A DNA stretch of 64,000 bases from Helicobacter hepaticus ATCC 51449 (GCF_000007905.1 NC_004917.1:434001-498000); one strand, 5' to 3'. Shown: positions 8,816-19,829, numbered from the stretch's first letter. The notes: generated by a model not told the origin, from the sequence alone. Numbers and translations are program-made.

Positions 8816-9691
8816 TTAATATGTGAGCATCTTCTCATCATCTTGGTAACTTACACGATAATTTTTTAATTGAACTATATCATTAAGCGCCCATACCAAA
8901 CTTTTCCAGTCAATAACACTATTTACACCTACAATTTGAGCAAAATTATCACTATTCCAATCTGTATAATTTGCCACTTCAAGCGCAGAATCAATAAATC
9001 GCAAATCATAATATAAACCTGCACCTACCCCACTATATCCTATCACTTGCCCCTTTGTAACGAAATCACCCTTTTGCACAATGACCTTACGTAAATGCCC
9101 ATAATTTGAAGTAAATCCATAAGAATGCTGAATTTGCACAAATTGATTCTCGCTTCCTGCCACTCGCACAGAATCAATAATACCATTCGCTGTAGCATAC
9201 ACAGGAGAAGCTTTTGCAAGGTGATATATAGAAACACCTTTATTTGGGAAACTTTTTGATGCAAAATCATCAACAGGGTTACCATTAGGAATAATCTTTA
9301 AAATCATATCCTTTTGCAAGGGAGTAAGCGCATCAATGTCAATATCTTGGTTATTATATAATTCATTGCTATGTTTACGGACATTTACAATGCTCTCAAG
9401 CTCACTGACTTTGGTATTTACCTTAAGAAATTCATTTGTTTTATAGTCAATATCACGCTCTAAGGCACTATTTTTTTCATAGATACTTTGGAAATTCTCA
9501 CGCACTTGATTATTATTTGCCAAAATGACTTCGAGCTCACTCATCAAAAAATGAGCCATAACAAAATACAAAATAACCATCGATATCATACCAACACCCG
9601 TAAAAAGCGCCACCTTTTGCACTAGACGATGCACACTAAACTGCCTTGAACCATTATCATCAATAATAGAAATCATTAATTTGTCTTGCAC
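8816..9691 (-). CDS. csd2: Csd2-type M23 pseudopeptidase
   Basis: A 291-residue paralogue of Csd1 with the same plan: short cytoplasmic tail, transmembrane helix at about 28-48, coiled coil, C-terminal M23 fold. The zinc-binding residues are missing. Where Csd1 has HLHTGVDF this protein has IYHLAKASP, and the HxH motif is replaced by GLYYDL. It is therefore probably a non-catalytic partner that stabilises Csd1, as known for H. pylori Csd2. GTG at 9691 is the likely start because AAGGA precedes it; ATG at 9676 is possible. It abuts the folC stop. Confidence 0.92.
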   Translation of the reverse strand: MQDKLMISIIDDNGSRQFSVHRLVQKVALFTGVGMISMVILYFVMAHFLMSELEVILANNNQVRENFQSIYEKNSALERDIDYKTNEFLKVNTKVSELESIVNVRKHSNELYNNQDIDIDALTPLQKDMILKIIPNGNPVDDFASKSFPNKGVSIYHLAKASPVYATANGIIDSVRVAGSENQFVQIQHSYGFTSNYGHLRKVIVQKGDFVTKGQVIGYSGVGAGLYYDLRFIDSALEVANYTDWNSDNFAQIVGVNSVIDWKSLVWALNDIVQLKNYRVSYQDDEKMLTY

Positions 9692-10900
9692 TTACTTTTC
9701 CTTATATTCTTGATATTCTTGTAAAAATTTCTGAACAACACTAAAAGAACCAAAAACAAGATAACTCTCATTGTGTGAGAGAATATGGACATTAAAATCC
9801 TCATATGCAATTCCCAACTTTATGAGAACATCAATGAGCTTCCCTCTTGGGCAGATTCTATAATTTTCCACAGAAATTATTAAAACTTTCTTAATGATTG
9901 GCAAAAGCTCACGCAAAATTGCCTCAATATCCTTTTCTACGTAACTATTATACACAAGATTTACTTGTTTTCCTATAAATTGCTCTTTTAAAACTCTTGC
10001 GCCATCAAAATTATGTCCTACATCAAGCACAATATGAGGTGCTAAGACTTCGCATCGCCCACGAAGTGTAAGCGCACCTAGATTCTTAAAATCAAATTTC
10101 ATTCCAAAAACTGCAAGTGTGCGCATCGCATTATGAAGATTATCGCACAAAAAACGAGGTAAATGGTAAGTGTGTGCGTAGTCCTTAAAGGAATCTTTCT
10201 CGTCTTTAAAGGCTTCATCCGTATCTAGCTCTTGCCATAAATCACATTCAATACCTTTTTGCTTTGCTATTTTAAGCGCAAGATTCTCAACCTCTCTTTC
10301 ATTTTGCCTTGCTATAATTGCTCGTGTATCCATTGCTCTTAGTTTTGTTAGCGCAATCTCACGCAAAGTATTCCCTAACATTTCTTGATGGTCTAAACCA
10401 ATAAGCGTAAAAACACTCACATCAGCTTTTAGTATATGTGTAGAATCAAACTCGCCACCAACGCCAGATTCTAATACAAGATACTCGCATTCTTTTGCAA
10501 GCACAAGTGCAAGAAAGGTTGCATACTCAAAATAACTTGCCTTATGCACAGATTCCATACGCCAAAGGAACTGATGAGCTGTTTCTAGTGCTATATCATC
10601 AACCTCGCCTTTATATGAATTATTGCTTATATAATAGCGCTCATTGAATCTAAAAAGATGCGGGGAACTAAAATGCAACACACTCTTGCCTTGCTGTTCT
10701 AACCCCATTGTGATAAATCGTCCTGTGCTACCCTTGCCATTTGTGCCTATGATATGAATCACTTTACATTTTGTGCCAAAATGCTCTCTAAAACCGCATT
10801 TTGAAGCAATACTAGCATAAATCTTATGAGCACGTGTAGGGTCAAAAGGCGCATATTCTGTGCCTTTACTTTGGAGCACTTGGGAAAGTTTTAACATCAA
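9692..10900 (-). CDS. folC: Dihydrofolate/folylpolyglutamate synthase FolC
   Basis: A 402-residue Mur-ligase-family enzyme that adds glutamate to dihydropteroate and to folates. The ATP-binding P-loop is HIIGTNGKGSTG at about residues 48-60. The glutamate-ligase signatures LESGVGGEFDST and LDVGHN are also visible. It overlaps the preceding hypothetical gene by four bases (ATGA) and is followed directly by csd2, so it belongs to the leuS-lptE-...-mfd transcription unit. Length is normal for the family. Confidence 0.94.
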   Translation of the reverse strand: MMLKLSQVLQSKGTEYAPFDPTRAHKIYASIASKCGFREHFGTKCKVIHIIGTNGKGSTGRFITMGLEQQGKSVLHFSSPHLFRFNERYYISNNSYKGEVDDIALETAHQFLWRMESVHKASYFEYATFLALVLAKECEYLVLESGVGGEFDSTHILKADVSVFTLIGLDHQEMLGNTLREIALTKLRAMDTRAIIARQNEREVENLALKIAKQKGIECDLWQELDTDEAFKDEKDSFKDYAHTYHLPRFLCDNLHNAMRTLAVFGMKFDFKNLGALTLRGRCEVLAPHIVLDVGHNFDGARVLKEQFIGKQVNLVYNSYVEKDIEAILRELLPIIKKVLIISVENYRICPRGKLIDVLIKLGIAYEDFNVHILSHNESYLVFGSFSVVQKFLQEYQEYKEK

Positions 10901-11916
10901 TTTTTATGCTTGTGTTGAATTTTATATTTTAGTTCTTCAAATGAAGTAAAATCGCTCTCTTTAAGTGTTTCTACTGAAGTGTTAAAAGAAAAAAACATAC
11001 CTTCATAAGACACTTTCTGCACCTGCTCTAAAATAGGATTTATCTTTTCAAGCAATTCCTTAGGTGTAACGTTCTTAAACACACAAACAAATCCATTTTG
11101 ATGATACTCTAGCAAAATACTCTCTCCAAATGTATTAAAACACATTTTTTGCACAATCTCTATTGCCTTATGCGTTGCCTTATGGATATTATCTTCATTT
11201 TCTTGGTTTAAAAAATGTAAATTACTTATTTTAAATATTGCTACGCAAACATTATGTAACTCACTAGCTTGTATTCTGGGCGACTTTATCTCCTCCACAC
11301 CCTCTATGCCTAAAACTTTCTCTATACGTCTAAGTAAATCTAAATCAATAAGACTTTCAGGGTGTATCATCAGCGTAGATGCTATTTCTAAAGCTTCCTT
11401 GTTTATCGTGCCTTTATGATTAGGCGTGCGCAAAACATATACTATAATTCCCACAAGTCTTTTTAACACACTCAAATGCACCTTAGAATCTCGGAAATGC
11501 TCCCAATATCCCACAAGCTTTTTTGTTACTTCAAGACTATTAAGCCCACCTAAACTAAAAAGAAAATGAAATTTATTTTTTGCTCCGATTGAAAATATAT
11601 CAGAAATAACACCAAGCAAGCCACGATTAAGATTCTTTAGCCATTGCATATGTTCTGGTGCATAACTCTCTTTATATTCTTTGAGCAAAAGTGAAATCTT
11701 ATCAATAAACTCATCAGGATTGCTTACATTTTTAAGCTGATTTTGAATATGTTTATCAAATTTGTTGAGCCACTGCGTCTGCCAATTTAATTCTTCAGCC
11801 ATTCCCTCAACTCTAGCAATCTCATAAAATGCTTCAAAATATGCAGTGGGAGTAGGGGCTTTTTGCAATAAATGCAAACGTTGAAGTGCTTTGTAAGAAA
11901 TATCATTAATGTTCAT
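10897..11916 (-). CDS. Conserved hypothetical protein between lptE and folC
   Basis: About 339 residues if the start is the ATG at 11916, which has GGAGA upstream; an in-frame ATG at 11931 is the alternative. No signal peptide or membrane helix is seen. It is mostly helical. The last 130 residues have an alternating strand/helix pattern (CVAIFKISNLHFLN ... GESILLEYHQNGFVCVFKN) reminiscent of a degenerate nucleotide-cyclase (GGDEF) fold, but no GGDEF motif is present, so this is speculation. A similarly placed hypothetical gene occurs next to lptE and folC in Campylobacter. It overlaps lptE by 11 nt and folC by 4 nt. Confidence 0.8.
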   Translation of the reverse strand: MNINDISYKALQRLHLLQKAPTPTAYFEAFYEIARVEGMAEELNWQTQWLNKFDKHIQNQLKNVSNPDEFIDKISLLLKEYKESYAPEHMQWLKNLNRGLLGVISDIFSIGAKNKFHFLFSLGGLNSLEVTKKLVGYWEHFRDSKVHLSVLKRLVGIIVYVLRTPNHKGTINKEALEIASTLMIHPESLIDLDLLRRIEKVLGIEGVEEIKSPRIQASELHNVCVAIFKISNLHFLNQENEDNIHKATHKAIEIVQKMCFNTFGESILLEYHQNGFVCVFKNVTPKELLEKINPILEQVQKVSYEGMFFSFNTSVETLKESDFTSFEELKYKIQHKHKN

Positions 11917-12421
11917 TATAAAATTCTCCATAATATGCTACTTGTGAAATAAATTTATCAAGAGCTTGAGAGGCAGCATTAGATATAGATTCTAAACGAT
12001 ATTGGTCAAATACGATTGTAGAGGTAAAATCTGCACTATAATCATAATAACCTGTATTGCTCACATCAAAACTCTTACCTTGTGCATTTTCAAAATGAAT
12101 ATCAAGCACAATATTTGTGCGATAATAACTGATAAAACCTTGCTGATTATAAGCTATTGGCGTTTGTGTAATGCTTTGAACTTTGATTTGTAAATAACTT
12201 TTTGCTTCTTGCTTGCTCATAAGCTTACTTGCAAAACGTTTAATAATAGCATTATTGACCGCATCTTTAATGCTCGCTCCAGATTCTGGCACAGAAGAGT
12301 TAATACTAATATCTACATATACACCATCATTAAAAATACCTTGTGCATAATAGCTTATAGGCTGATACCCACACCCCACAAAATACAAACATAAACTCAA
12401 TAATAATGCTTTTGGCATCAT
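11906..12421 (-). CDS. lptE: LPS-assembly lipoprotein, LptE family
   Basis: A 171-residue lipoprotein. The signal peptide ends in a lipobox-like LYFVGC at about residues 12-17. The mature protein has the short beta-rich pattern of LptE, which plugs the LptD barrel and helps insert lipopolysaccharide into the outer membrane. The sequence itself is divergent; assignment rests on size, lipobox, and the position directly after leuS, where lptE is found in this group. It overlaps the leuS stop by four bases. Confidence 0.78.
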   Translation of the reverse strand: MMPKALLLSLCLYFVGCGYQPISYYAQGIFNDGVYVDISINSSVPESGASIKDAVNNAIIKRFASKLMSKQEAKSYLQIKVQSITQTPIAYNQQGFISYYRTNIVLDIHFENAQGKSFDVSNTGYYDYSADFTSTIVFDQYRLESISNAASQALDKFISQVAYYGEFYNEH

Positions 12422-14910
12422 TTCACCACAAGATTTACAAGTTTATTTGGCACAATTATTTCTTTAAGAATCTCTACTCCTTCAAGCCATTTTGGCACAC
12501 TTTCTTTAGCTTGGATAATAATTTCTTCTTTGCTTAAGCCTAAAGGCATCTCCACTTCTGCGCGTTTTTTACCATTAATCGTAATAGCATATATCACGCT
12601 CTCTTTTGTAAGTGCATCTTTATCAACGCTAAGAGGTGCGAAATTACATCGTCTAAAATACTGCTCACTTAGCTCCCAACAAATATGAGGCACAATAGGC
12701 TCTAAAATATGCAATAAAACAAAATATCCTTCCGTCCAAACAAGAGGATTCTCTTGCTCATTAAGTGCGTTAAAAGCTTCCATACTCGCAGCAATAAGTG
12801 TATTAAATGCGTATCCACTTTGCTTTTTACTAAAAATCTCATTACTTTTTTGCAATGCCTCATACACTTTTTGACGAGCATATTGTTCATTTTTTTGCAA
12901 TGTTTTATGATTGATATGTGGCTTTTGTGTGCAAGATTCTATATGCTCGGCTCTTTCCCACAAGCGTTTTAAGAATCTATGCGCACCCTCCACTGCTTTA
13001 TCATTCCATTCTAGCTCTCGCGTAGGCGGGGCAGCAAAAAGGACAAAAAGTCTTGCCGTATCTGCGCCATAATGCGCAATAAGTTCATTTGGATTGACGA
13101 TATTGCCCTTAGATTTTGACATTTTTGCTCCATCTTTAAGCACCATACCTTGCGTGAGTAGATTTGCAAAAGGCTCATCAATTTCTATATAGCCCAAATC
13201 ACGTAATACTTTTGTCCAAAATCGTGCATAGAGTAAATGCAAAATAGCGTGTTCTATACCGCCAATATATTCATCAACATTGAGCCAATATGTTAAACTT
13301 TCCTTATCAAAAGCTTGTTTCTCCCATAATTTTCTTGGTGTGCTATAGCGCAAAAAATACCAACTTGATTGAATAAAAGTATCCATCGTATCACTCTCTC
13401 TTTGTGCTTTTTTACCACACTTAGGACAAAGACAATCTTTCCACACAAGATGTTTATCAAGAGGATTCCCCTCTCCATCAATCACAACATCTTCAGGCAA
13501 TGTGATAGGCAAATTTTCTATTTTTTCAGGCACAATACCGCAAGATTGACAATGCACCATAGGAATAGGCGCCCCCCAATATCTTTGTCTTGACACACCC
13601 CAATCACGCAAACGATAATTGGTTATGCCCTTACCAATGCTAGCATTCTCAAAATGTGCGATAATACGCTCTTTTGCTTGAGAACTTGACATACCACTAA
13701 ATTCTCCACTATTAATTAAAAAGCCTTCCTCATACGCAGCACATATCTCTTGTGTTGGCTCTTCACCATCTATCTCTTTTGTAAGAACGCATTTAAAAGG
13801 CAAAGCATAGGTTTTGGCAAATTCAAAATCGCGCTCATCGTGCATTGGAACACTCATCACTGCTCCAGAGCCATAATCCATAAGCACAAAATTTGCCACC
13901 CACACAGGCAACTTCTCTTGTGTCAATGGGTGTATTACATACACTCCTAAATCAAAACCCACTTTCTCGCTCATTGCACGTGCTCTAGCAGTAGTATTTT
14001 TAATTGCTTCAATAGATTTTATCACGCTCTCATCAAGACTTTTATTTTCTATCAACTGCTGCACAATAGGGTGTTCTGGGGCAACTGCACAATAAGTAAC
14101 ACCATAAATTGTATCTGGACGCGTGGTAAAGACTTCTAGCTTTACTTTGCCATTACCTAGTTTTTGTAGAGAATCTACACTAAAATCAAAGGTAAAACTT
14201 AACCCCTTTGATTTACCAATCCAATTTCTCTGCATACTCAACACTTGAGAAGGCCAATGTCCCTCAAGCTTATTAAGACACTCAAGCAACTCATCGGCAT
14301 AATCTGTGATTTTAATGTAATATTGAAACATTTGCTTTTGCACCACAGGCGTATCACATCGCCAACATTTGCCCTCAATAACTTGTTCATTCGCTAAGAT
14401 TGTTTTATCCTTAGGGCACCAATTTAAATACGCCTCTTTGCGATAAATGAGTCCTCTCTCCCACATTTTGATAAAAAATTCCTGTTCAAAACGCGTATAA
14501 ATTGCATCACTCGTAGCAAACTCACGCTCTTTAGAAAAACTAAGTCCAAGAGTGGCAAGTTCTTTTCTCATTGTATCAATATTGCTATATGTCCAAGTTT
14601 TAGGGTGTGTCTTATGTTTAATAGCAGCATTTTCAGCAGGCATACCAAAAGCGTCCCAACCCATAGGGTGCAAAACATTATAACCATTTTGGCGATAGTT
14701 CCTCGCTAATGCATCACCAATACAATAATTTCTTACGTGTCCCATATGAATTGCTCCGCTTGGATAAGGAAACATACTTAAAATATATTTTTTTTTCATA
14801 GAATCTGATGTAGCAATATCTATATCAAATGGCTCAAAACTCTTATGCTCTGTCCAAAATTGTTGCCATTTAGATTCTATATCTTTAGGATTATATTTCC
14901 GCTCTTGCAT
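12418..14910 (-). CDS. leuS: Leucyl-tRNA synthetase
   Basis: An 830-residue class I aminoacyl-tRNA synthetase. The HIGH-type motif is HMGH in [13 protein letters not shown] at about residues 50-62, and the KMSKS motif occurs in [10 protein letters not shown] at about 615-620. A CP1 editing domain with the TTRPDT motif lies between them, and a zinc-type Cys cluster (WCPKDK...CWRC) is visible. The length is typical. It is the first gene of the long minus-strand unit running to the small membrane gene at 4246. Its start faces the racemase gene across a 224-nt divergent intergenic region. Confidence 0.97.
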   Translation of the reverse strand: MQERKYNPKDIESKWQQFWTEHKSFEPFDIDIATSDSMKKKYILSMFPYPSGAIHMGHVRNYCIGDALARNYRQNGYNVLHPMGWDAFGMPAENAAIKHKTHPKTWTYSNIDTMRKELATLGLSFSKEREFATSDAIYTRFEQEFFIKMWERGLIYRKEAYLNWCPKDKTILANEQVIEGKCWRCDTPVVQKQMFQYYIKITDYADELLECLNKLEGHWPSQVLSMQRNWIGKSKGLSFTFDFSVDSLQKLGNGKVKLEVFTTRPDTIYGVTYCAVAPEHPIVQQLIENKSLDESVIKSIEAIKNTTARARAMSEKVGFDLGVYVIHPLTQEKLPVWVANFVLMDYGSGAVMSVPMHDERDFEFAKTYALPFKCVLTKEIDGEEPTQEICAAYEEGFLINSGEFSGMSSSQAKERIIAHFENASIGKGITNYRLRDWGVSRQRYWGAPIPMVHCQSCGIVPEKIENLPITLPEDVVIDGEGNPLDKHLVWKDCLCPKCGKKAQRESDTMDTFIQSSWYFLRYSTPRKLWEKQAFDKESLTYWLNVDEYIGGIEHAILHLLYARFWTKVLRDLGYIEIDEPFANLLTQGMVLKDGAKMSKSKGNIVNPNELIAHYGADTARLFVLFAAPPTRELEWNDKAVEGAHRFLKRLWERAEHIESCTQKPHINHKTLQKNEQYARQKVYEALQKSNEIFSKKQSGYAFNTLIAASMEAFNALNEQENPLVWTEGYFVLLHILEPIVPHICWELSEQYFRRCNFAPLSVDKDALTKESVIYAITINGKKRAEVEMPLGLSKEEIIIQAKESVPKWLEGVEILKEIIVPNKLVNLVVK

Positions 14911-15134
14911 TACTTACCCTCACTTATTGAATTCAAAGTAGCATTATAGAAAAAAAGCTTAAATCACACCATAATTAATACAACTCATCGCTGCCTTTTG
15001 GCTTTAAATTCTTTGTTACTTTTTGAAATAATTTTAATAAAGTTTCAACATTCAATGTTACAAAATTTAATGTTTTTTCTCCTACTTGGTGTAGAAATAT
15101 TTTATAAACAAATATATATTTTAAGGAGCAAAAG

Positions 15135-16376
15135 ATGAATATATTTAAAACTGGATTTACTACCCTATTACTTATGGGAATACTTGCTAGTGCAAATTTT
15201 GCCTCGCCTATACTTGTTGAGAGCACAAATGTGAACAAAAACAATACAAACTCTTTTATGGAAGTTGATATAAAAGCCTTTAAAAATAATATCAAAGTTG
15301 CCAAAAAAATAGCAGGAAATGCTAAAGTTTGTGCAGTTTTAAAAGCCAATGCTTATGGGGCTGGAATAAGCAAAGTGTTGCCCACTATCATAGAAGAAAA
15401 AATCCCTTGTGTGGCTATTACAAGCAATGAAGAAGCAAGAGTTATCCGCAAAATGAAATATACAGGCGAGATTCTACGAATACGAACAGCCACAATGGGA
15501 GAAATAAAAGATGGTTTAAAATATAACATCACAGAAGTTTTGGGAAATTTAGATCAAGCAAAAAAAGTAGATTCTCTAGCAAAGACGATAGGCAAAAAAC
15601 TTCCCATTCATATCAAACTCAATTCAGGTGGAATGGATAGAAATGGTATTGATTTAAGCACTGATAAAGGCAAAGAATCTGCAGTTAAGTTAGCTACTTT
15701 GCCACATCTTAAAATAAAAGGGCTAATGACACATTTTCCTTATGATGATACCTCAAAAGTAAAGGAAAATTTAAAACATTTTGAAGAAGATACGGATTTT
15801 CTAATAAGTAAAGCAAAACTTGATAGAAATAAACTTGTGCTGCACGCTGCTGCCTCATATGCAGCAGTGCAAGTGCCTCAATCAAGGTTAGATATGATAC
15901 GACCCGGAAAGCTTATTTATGGCTATGGTGGAGGAGATGAAAATCTACCCATACAACAAATTATGAGTTTAAAATCTCAAGTAGCAGTTATAAATGAATA
16001 TCCAAAAGGGAGCAAAGTAAGCTATGATGGCACTCACACACTTACAAGAGATTCTAAACTCGCCAATATTCCTGTGGGTTATTATGATGGCTATGCAAAA
16101 TCTTTAAGCAATCAAGGAAAAGTGCTTATTAGAGGGCATAAAGTGCCAGTCGTTGGGAGAGTTACAAAAAATACTTTTATGGTAGATGTAACCGATTATC
16201 CAGATATTAAAGCAGGCGATGAAGTCGTGCTCTTTGGAAAACAATGCGGCAATGAAATCACTCAAGCCGAATTTGAAAAAGGAACGGGCACGATTCTCTC
16301 TGAAACATTAGGATATTGGGGAAGTGCAAATCCTATTTTTATTAAAAATTATAAAATGAAAGAAGTATGCAAATAA
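15135..16376 (+). CDS. Exported alanine / broad-spectrum amino-acid racemase
   Basis: A 413-residue PLP-dependent fold-III racemase carrying a Sec signal peptide (about residues 1-24, cleavage near NFAS). The PLP lysine is Lys70 in CAVLKANAYGAG. The catalytic tyrosine region is VGYYDGYAK, and IRPGKLIYGYG is the C-terminal domain motif. Export and the NSGGMDRNG block, where ordinary Alr has a MxRLG-type motif, resemble the periplasmic broad-spectrum racemases (Bsr) that make non-canonical D-amino acids for wall remodelling. ATG 15135 has AAGGAG upstream. It may be cytosolic-Alr-like in specificity; sequence alone does not decide. Confidence 0.88.
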   Translation: MNIFKTGFTTLLLMGILASANFASPILVESTNVNKNNTNSFMEVDIKAFKNNIKVAKKIAGNAKVCAVLKANAYGAGISKVLPTIIEEKIPCVAITSNEEARVIRKMKYTGEILRIRTATMGEIKDGLKYNITEVLGNLDQAKKVDSLAKTIGKKLPIHIKLNSGGMDRNGIDLSTDKGKESAVKLATLPHLKIKGLMTHFPYDDTSKVKENLKHFEEDTDFLISKAKLDRNKLVLHAAASYAAVQVPQSRLDMIRPGKLIYGYGGGDENLPIQQIMSLKSQVAVINEYPKGSKVSYDGTHTLTRDSKLANIPVGYYDGYAKSLSNQGKVLIRGHKVPVVGRVTKNTFMVDVTDYPDIKAGDEVVLFGKQCGNEITQAEFEKGTGTILSETLGYWGSANPIFIKNYKMKEVCK

Positions 16377-16435
16377 CTTTACAATAATGCAAACATATTC
16401 AAAAGTGGCAAAGCATTAAATTTAAAAATTCTTGC

Positions 16436-16441
16436 TACAAT
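16436..16441 (+). promoter_or_regulatory. Extended -10 promoter element before flhA
   Basis: TACAAT preceded by TGC gives an extended -10 element. Transcription would start near 16448. This lies 3' of the most upstream possible flhA start codon (TTG 16432) and so argues against that start. No clear -35 box is seen. Confidence 0.5.
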
Positions 16442-16485
16442 GCCACACTTTATTTTTTATAATTCAGATGAGTATAGGAAGAGTA

Positions 16486-18693
16486 TTGACATTTAACGCG
16501 ACACATATTTTAGACCAAGTAATGTCATCTTTTAAAAGCCTCTCTCAAAGCAAAGAGATGATTATTGTCATCTTTATGGTATTGATTGTAGGCATTATAA
16601 TGGTGCCCTTACCAAGTGCAATGCTTGATTTTTTACTCAGCATTTCTATTGCACTTTCTATTTTAATTATTCTCATTACACTCTATGTGGATAAAGCCAC
16701 AGAATTTTCAGCTTTTCCAACGATTTTGCTTATTGTTACGCTTTATCGTCTCGCCCTCAATGTCGCTACCACACGTATGATTCTAAGCGAAGGACATAAT
16801 GGTGTAGAATCCGTAAGTAGCATTGTTGCAGCATTTGGGCACTTTGTTGTGGGCGGAAATTATGTCATTGGGATTATTGTTTTTACTATTCTTGTAATTG
16901 TGAATCTTATAGTCATTACAAATGGTTCTACACGTGTAACAGAAGTGCGCGCTAGATTCACACTTGATGCAATGCCGGGTAAGCAAATGGCAATTGATGC
17001 AGATTTAAATGCAGGACTTATTGGGCAAGAAGAAGCTCAAAAACGCCGTGATGCTCTTGCACAAGAAGCAGATTTTTACGGCACAATGGACGGAGCAAGC
17101 AAATTTGTCAAAGGCGATGCAATAGCCTCTATCATCATCACTATTGTTAATATCATTGGTGGATTCCTTATTGGTGTATTTGAGCACGGAATGAGCGTTA
17201 AGCAAAGTGCAGAAACTTTTACAATCCTTACTATAGGCGATGGACTTGTGGGACAAATTCCAGCGCTCATTGTAGCTACTGCCACAGGTATTATTACTAC
17301 TCGCGCAGCAAAAAACTCACAAGCCAACTTTGCAGGAGATATTATCACACAAATTACAAGCAGTGCGAAGATTCTAAGCATTGTAGGTTTTATTCTTATC
17401 CTATTTGCGCTCGTGCCCGGATTGCCAATTTCACTTGGTTTTGTAGGAGGATTTTTCCTTGTTGTAGCGTGGCTCACAAGCCGAGAGGATTTAAGCAGTA
17501 TGTTTTCTCTCGTAGAAAAATGGTTGCGCAAAGAGGATTCGTCGCATCTGAATAAAACTCCAACACAAAGCGGAGAACAAGATATTGATATATCTCAACA
17601 TAAAGCGCAAAGAGCACAAAAGAGCGAAGAAGAAATTAAAAAAGAAGAGGAAGCCATTATTAATGAAGCACTCAAAGTAGAGACTTTAGAAATTTATTTG
17701 GGCTATCAACTTATCCGCCTTGCTGATATAAAGCAAAATGGTGATTTATTAGAAAGAATCCGTGCTATGCGTAAGAAAATTGCTACTGACTATGGGTTTT
17801 TAATCCCACAAATTCGTATCAAAGACAATCTTAATCTCCAGCCTACCAACTATGAGGTTTTGCTCAAAGGTGTAAAAATTGGTGAAGGTGATGTCTTGCC
17901 CGATAAATTTTTAGCAATGGATACAGGTATGGTAGGACAAGTTATTGAGGGTATCCCCACAAAAGAACCTGCTTTTGGGCTTGATGCACTATGGATAGAC
18001 CCAAAAGATAAAGAAGAAGCGATTATTCAAGGGTATCATATTATTGATCCCTCTACGATTATTACCACACATATGACAGAGCTTATCAAAACTTATGCGG
18101 AAGAATTCATCACTAAAGATGAAGTGAAAGTTCTTATGGACAGACACGCTAAAGATTATCCTGTGGTGGTTGGTGAAGCCTCAAAAATTCCTATGGGTAT
18201 CATTTTGCGTGTATTGCGCGAGCTTCTTCACGAAAAAGTTCCAATCAAAGATATGCCTACAATCTTGGAGAGTATCACAGATACTTATCCTATTTTGCAA
18301 GATGATACTGATGCGATTGTAGAGCAAGTGCGCTCTCGCCTTGCACGCACTATTACAGATATTTTCAAAGCCGAAGATGGGAATCTTAAACTTTTCACAC
18401 TCTCACTTGCTACCGAACAATATCTCATTGATAGAATCAAAGAACAACCTAATGGCAAAAATTTCGTATTACACTCTAATGAAGTGCAAAAGCTCATAGA
18501 TGCGATTCAAGAAGAAGATATGAAATTAAAACAAAAAAATATTATGCCTGTGCTGCTTGTAGATTATAGAATCCGCAAGCCACTTGTTAAACTCCTTGAA
18601 CCCTTTAGAATGAGTATTACCATACTTGGTAATGCAGAAATTGACCCTCACGCAAGTTTTGAAGTTGTCGGCACACTTAATATTGAATTTTAA
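16486..18693 (+). CDS. flhA: Flagellar export gate protein FlhA
   Basis: An inner-membrane component of the flagellar type III export apparatus. About eight transmembrane helices occupy the first 330 residues. The FHIPEP-family stretch [20 protein letters not shown] lies in the cytoplasmic loop. A charged linker (about 350-410) leads to the large cytosolic domain that docks substrates and chaperones. I choose TTG 16486, which has AGGA six bases upstream and gives 735 residues, near the H. pylori length; ATG 16468 and ATG 16522 are alternatives. A DHH gene follows within nine bases. Confidence 0.95.
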   Translation: MTFNATHILDQVMSSFKSLSQSKEMIIVIFMVLIVGIIMVPLPSAMLDFLLSISIALSILIILITLYVDKATEFSAFPTILLIVTLYRLALNVATTRMILSEGHNGVESVSSIVAAFGHFVVGGNYVIGIIVFTILVIVNLIVITNGSTRVTEVRARFTLDAMPGKQMAIDADLNAGLIGQEEAQKRRDALAQEADFYGTMDGASKFVKGDAIASIIITIVNIIGGFLIGVFEHGMSVKQSAETFTILTIGDGLVGQIPALIVATATGIITTRAAKNSQANFAGDIITQITSSAKILSIVGFILILFALVPGLPISLGFVGGFFLVVAWLTSREDLSSMFSLVEKWLRKEDSSHLNKTPTQSGEQDIDISQHKAQRAQKSEEEIKKEEEAIINEALKVETLEIYLGYQLIRLADIKQNGDLLERIRAMRKKIATDYGFLIPQIRIKDNLNLQPTNYEVLLKGVKIGEGDVLPDKFLAMDTGMVGQVIEGIPTKEPAFGLDALWIDPKDKEEAIIQGYHIIDPSTIITTHMTELIKTYAEEFITKDEVKVLMDRHAKDYPVVVGEASKIPMGIILRVLRELLHEKVPIKDMPTILESITDTYPILQDDTDAIVEQVRSRLARTITDIFKAEDGNLKLFTLSLATEQYLIDRIKEQPNGKNFVLHSNEVQKLIDAIQEEDMKLKQKNIMPVLLVDYRIRKPLVKLLEPFRMSITILGNAEIDPHASFEVVGTLNIEF

Positions 18694-18701
18694 GGACATA
18701 T

Positions 18702-19829
18702 ATGCAAGTTTTTCATCTCTCACATACCGATTTAGACGGCTATGGTTGCCAATTTATAGCTAAAGAATTTTTCCCTCATATCAAATTTTATAATGCAAAT
18801 TATGGCAAAGAAGTGCTTGTGCGCCTTAATTCTATACTCGATTATATAATCCACTCTACGCAATCAACTGAAAATCTCCTCGCTTTAAAATTTGGCAAAA
18901 CGCCTAAAAATTCCTCTACAAAACAGACAACAAATGAAAAATATCTTTTGCTTATCACAGATTTAAATCTCACACTTAATGAGGCAAATTATCTTAATGA
19001 ACGTGTAAGTGAGCTCAAAATTACAGGATATGATATAGAACTGCTGCTTTTAGACCACCATATTAGCGGGCAAGAATGTGCAGATAAATATGAATGGTAT
19101 CATCTCGATAGTTTAAGAAGTGCAAGTAAGATTACTTTTCAAACACTTACACAGCACCACAATATACTTAATTCTGCACGTAAAGAATGGATTCACAATC
19201 TAAGTGAAATGATTAATTCTGTAGATATTTGGCTTGAAGATGGCTATAAATTTGATTTTGGCAAGGTTGCTATGAATATGATTAGCTCAAGTTATGAACT
19301 TAATCGTTTTATGTTTGATGAGGAACATCGCTCATATAAATTCGCTCTTATAGAATCTGCACAAGAGTTTTTAGAACTCCCAAATGGTGAGGTAGCTTTT
19401 GATAATGCCTTGTATGAAATTAAAAAACGCGCACTTGGAGGCGACCCAAAAACGCAAACAATGGATACTATCACTTCAAACGCACAGGTAGAACTCTTAA
19501 GCGCAAAAAAACATCTTTGCACGATTAGCTATAATGACAAAAAAGGATTCTTAAGTTATTCTTTAGGAGGCATTAGTGTTTTGGCAAATCTCTTTTTGCG
19601 GCGTAATCCTGAATATGATTTTTATATTGATGTTAATTCGCGTGGTAATGTAAGTCTCCGCGCTAATGGTAACTGCGATGTTAATACAATGAGCAAAGAG
19701 CTTTTCAATGGTGGGGGACATAAAAATGCTGCTGGAGGAAAAATTGAAGGTTTTAAAGAAAGTTTTGCTTATGCAGATATTAAAACACAAATTGAATATA
19801 TTTTAAATAAGCACAAGGAGGATTTATGA
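18702..19829 (+). CDS. DHH/DHHA1-family phosphoesterase
   Basis: A 375-residue manganese-dependent phosphoesterase. The first aspartates are in SHTDLDGYG (residues 7-14), the DHH motif in LLLDHH (about 135-140), and the C-terminal DHHA1 substrate-binding domain shows NGGGHKNAAGG near residue 335-345. Relatives hydrolyse short oligoribonucleotides, pAp or cyclic dinucleotides; which of these applies is unknown. H. pylori has a related gene downstream of flhA, so the neighbourhood appears conserved. It overlaps the next ORF by four bases (ATGA). Confidence 0.88.
   Translation: MQVFHLSHTDLDGYGCQFIAKEFFPHIKFYNANYGKEVLVRLNSILDYIIHSTQSTENLLALKFGKTPKNSSTKQTTNEKYLLLITDLNLTLNEANYLNERVSELKITGYDIELLLLDHHISGQECADKYEWYHLDSLRSASKITFQTLTQHHNILNSARKEWIHNLSEMINSVDIWLEDGYKFDFGKVAMNMISSSYELNRFMFDEEHRSYKFALIESAQEFLELPNGEVAFDNALYEIKKRALGGDPKTQTMDTITSNAQVELLSAKKHLCTISYNDKKGFLSYSLGGISVLANLFLRRNPEYDFYIDVNSRGNVSLRANGNCDVNTMSKELFNGGGHKNAAGGKIEGFKESFAYADIKTQIEYILNKHKEDL

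Noticed and set aside
14975-15349. 124-residue antisense frame over the racemase start
   Set aside because: It covers the signal peptide and catalytic lysine region of a clear enzyme, with no ribosome-binding site and no family match.
17076-17531. 151-residue antisense frame within flhA
   Set aside because: It mirrors the membrane helices of FlhA in reverse; no start signals and no family.
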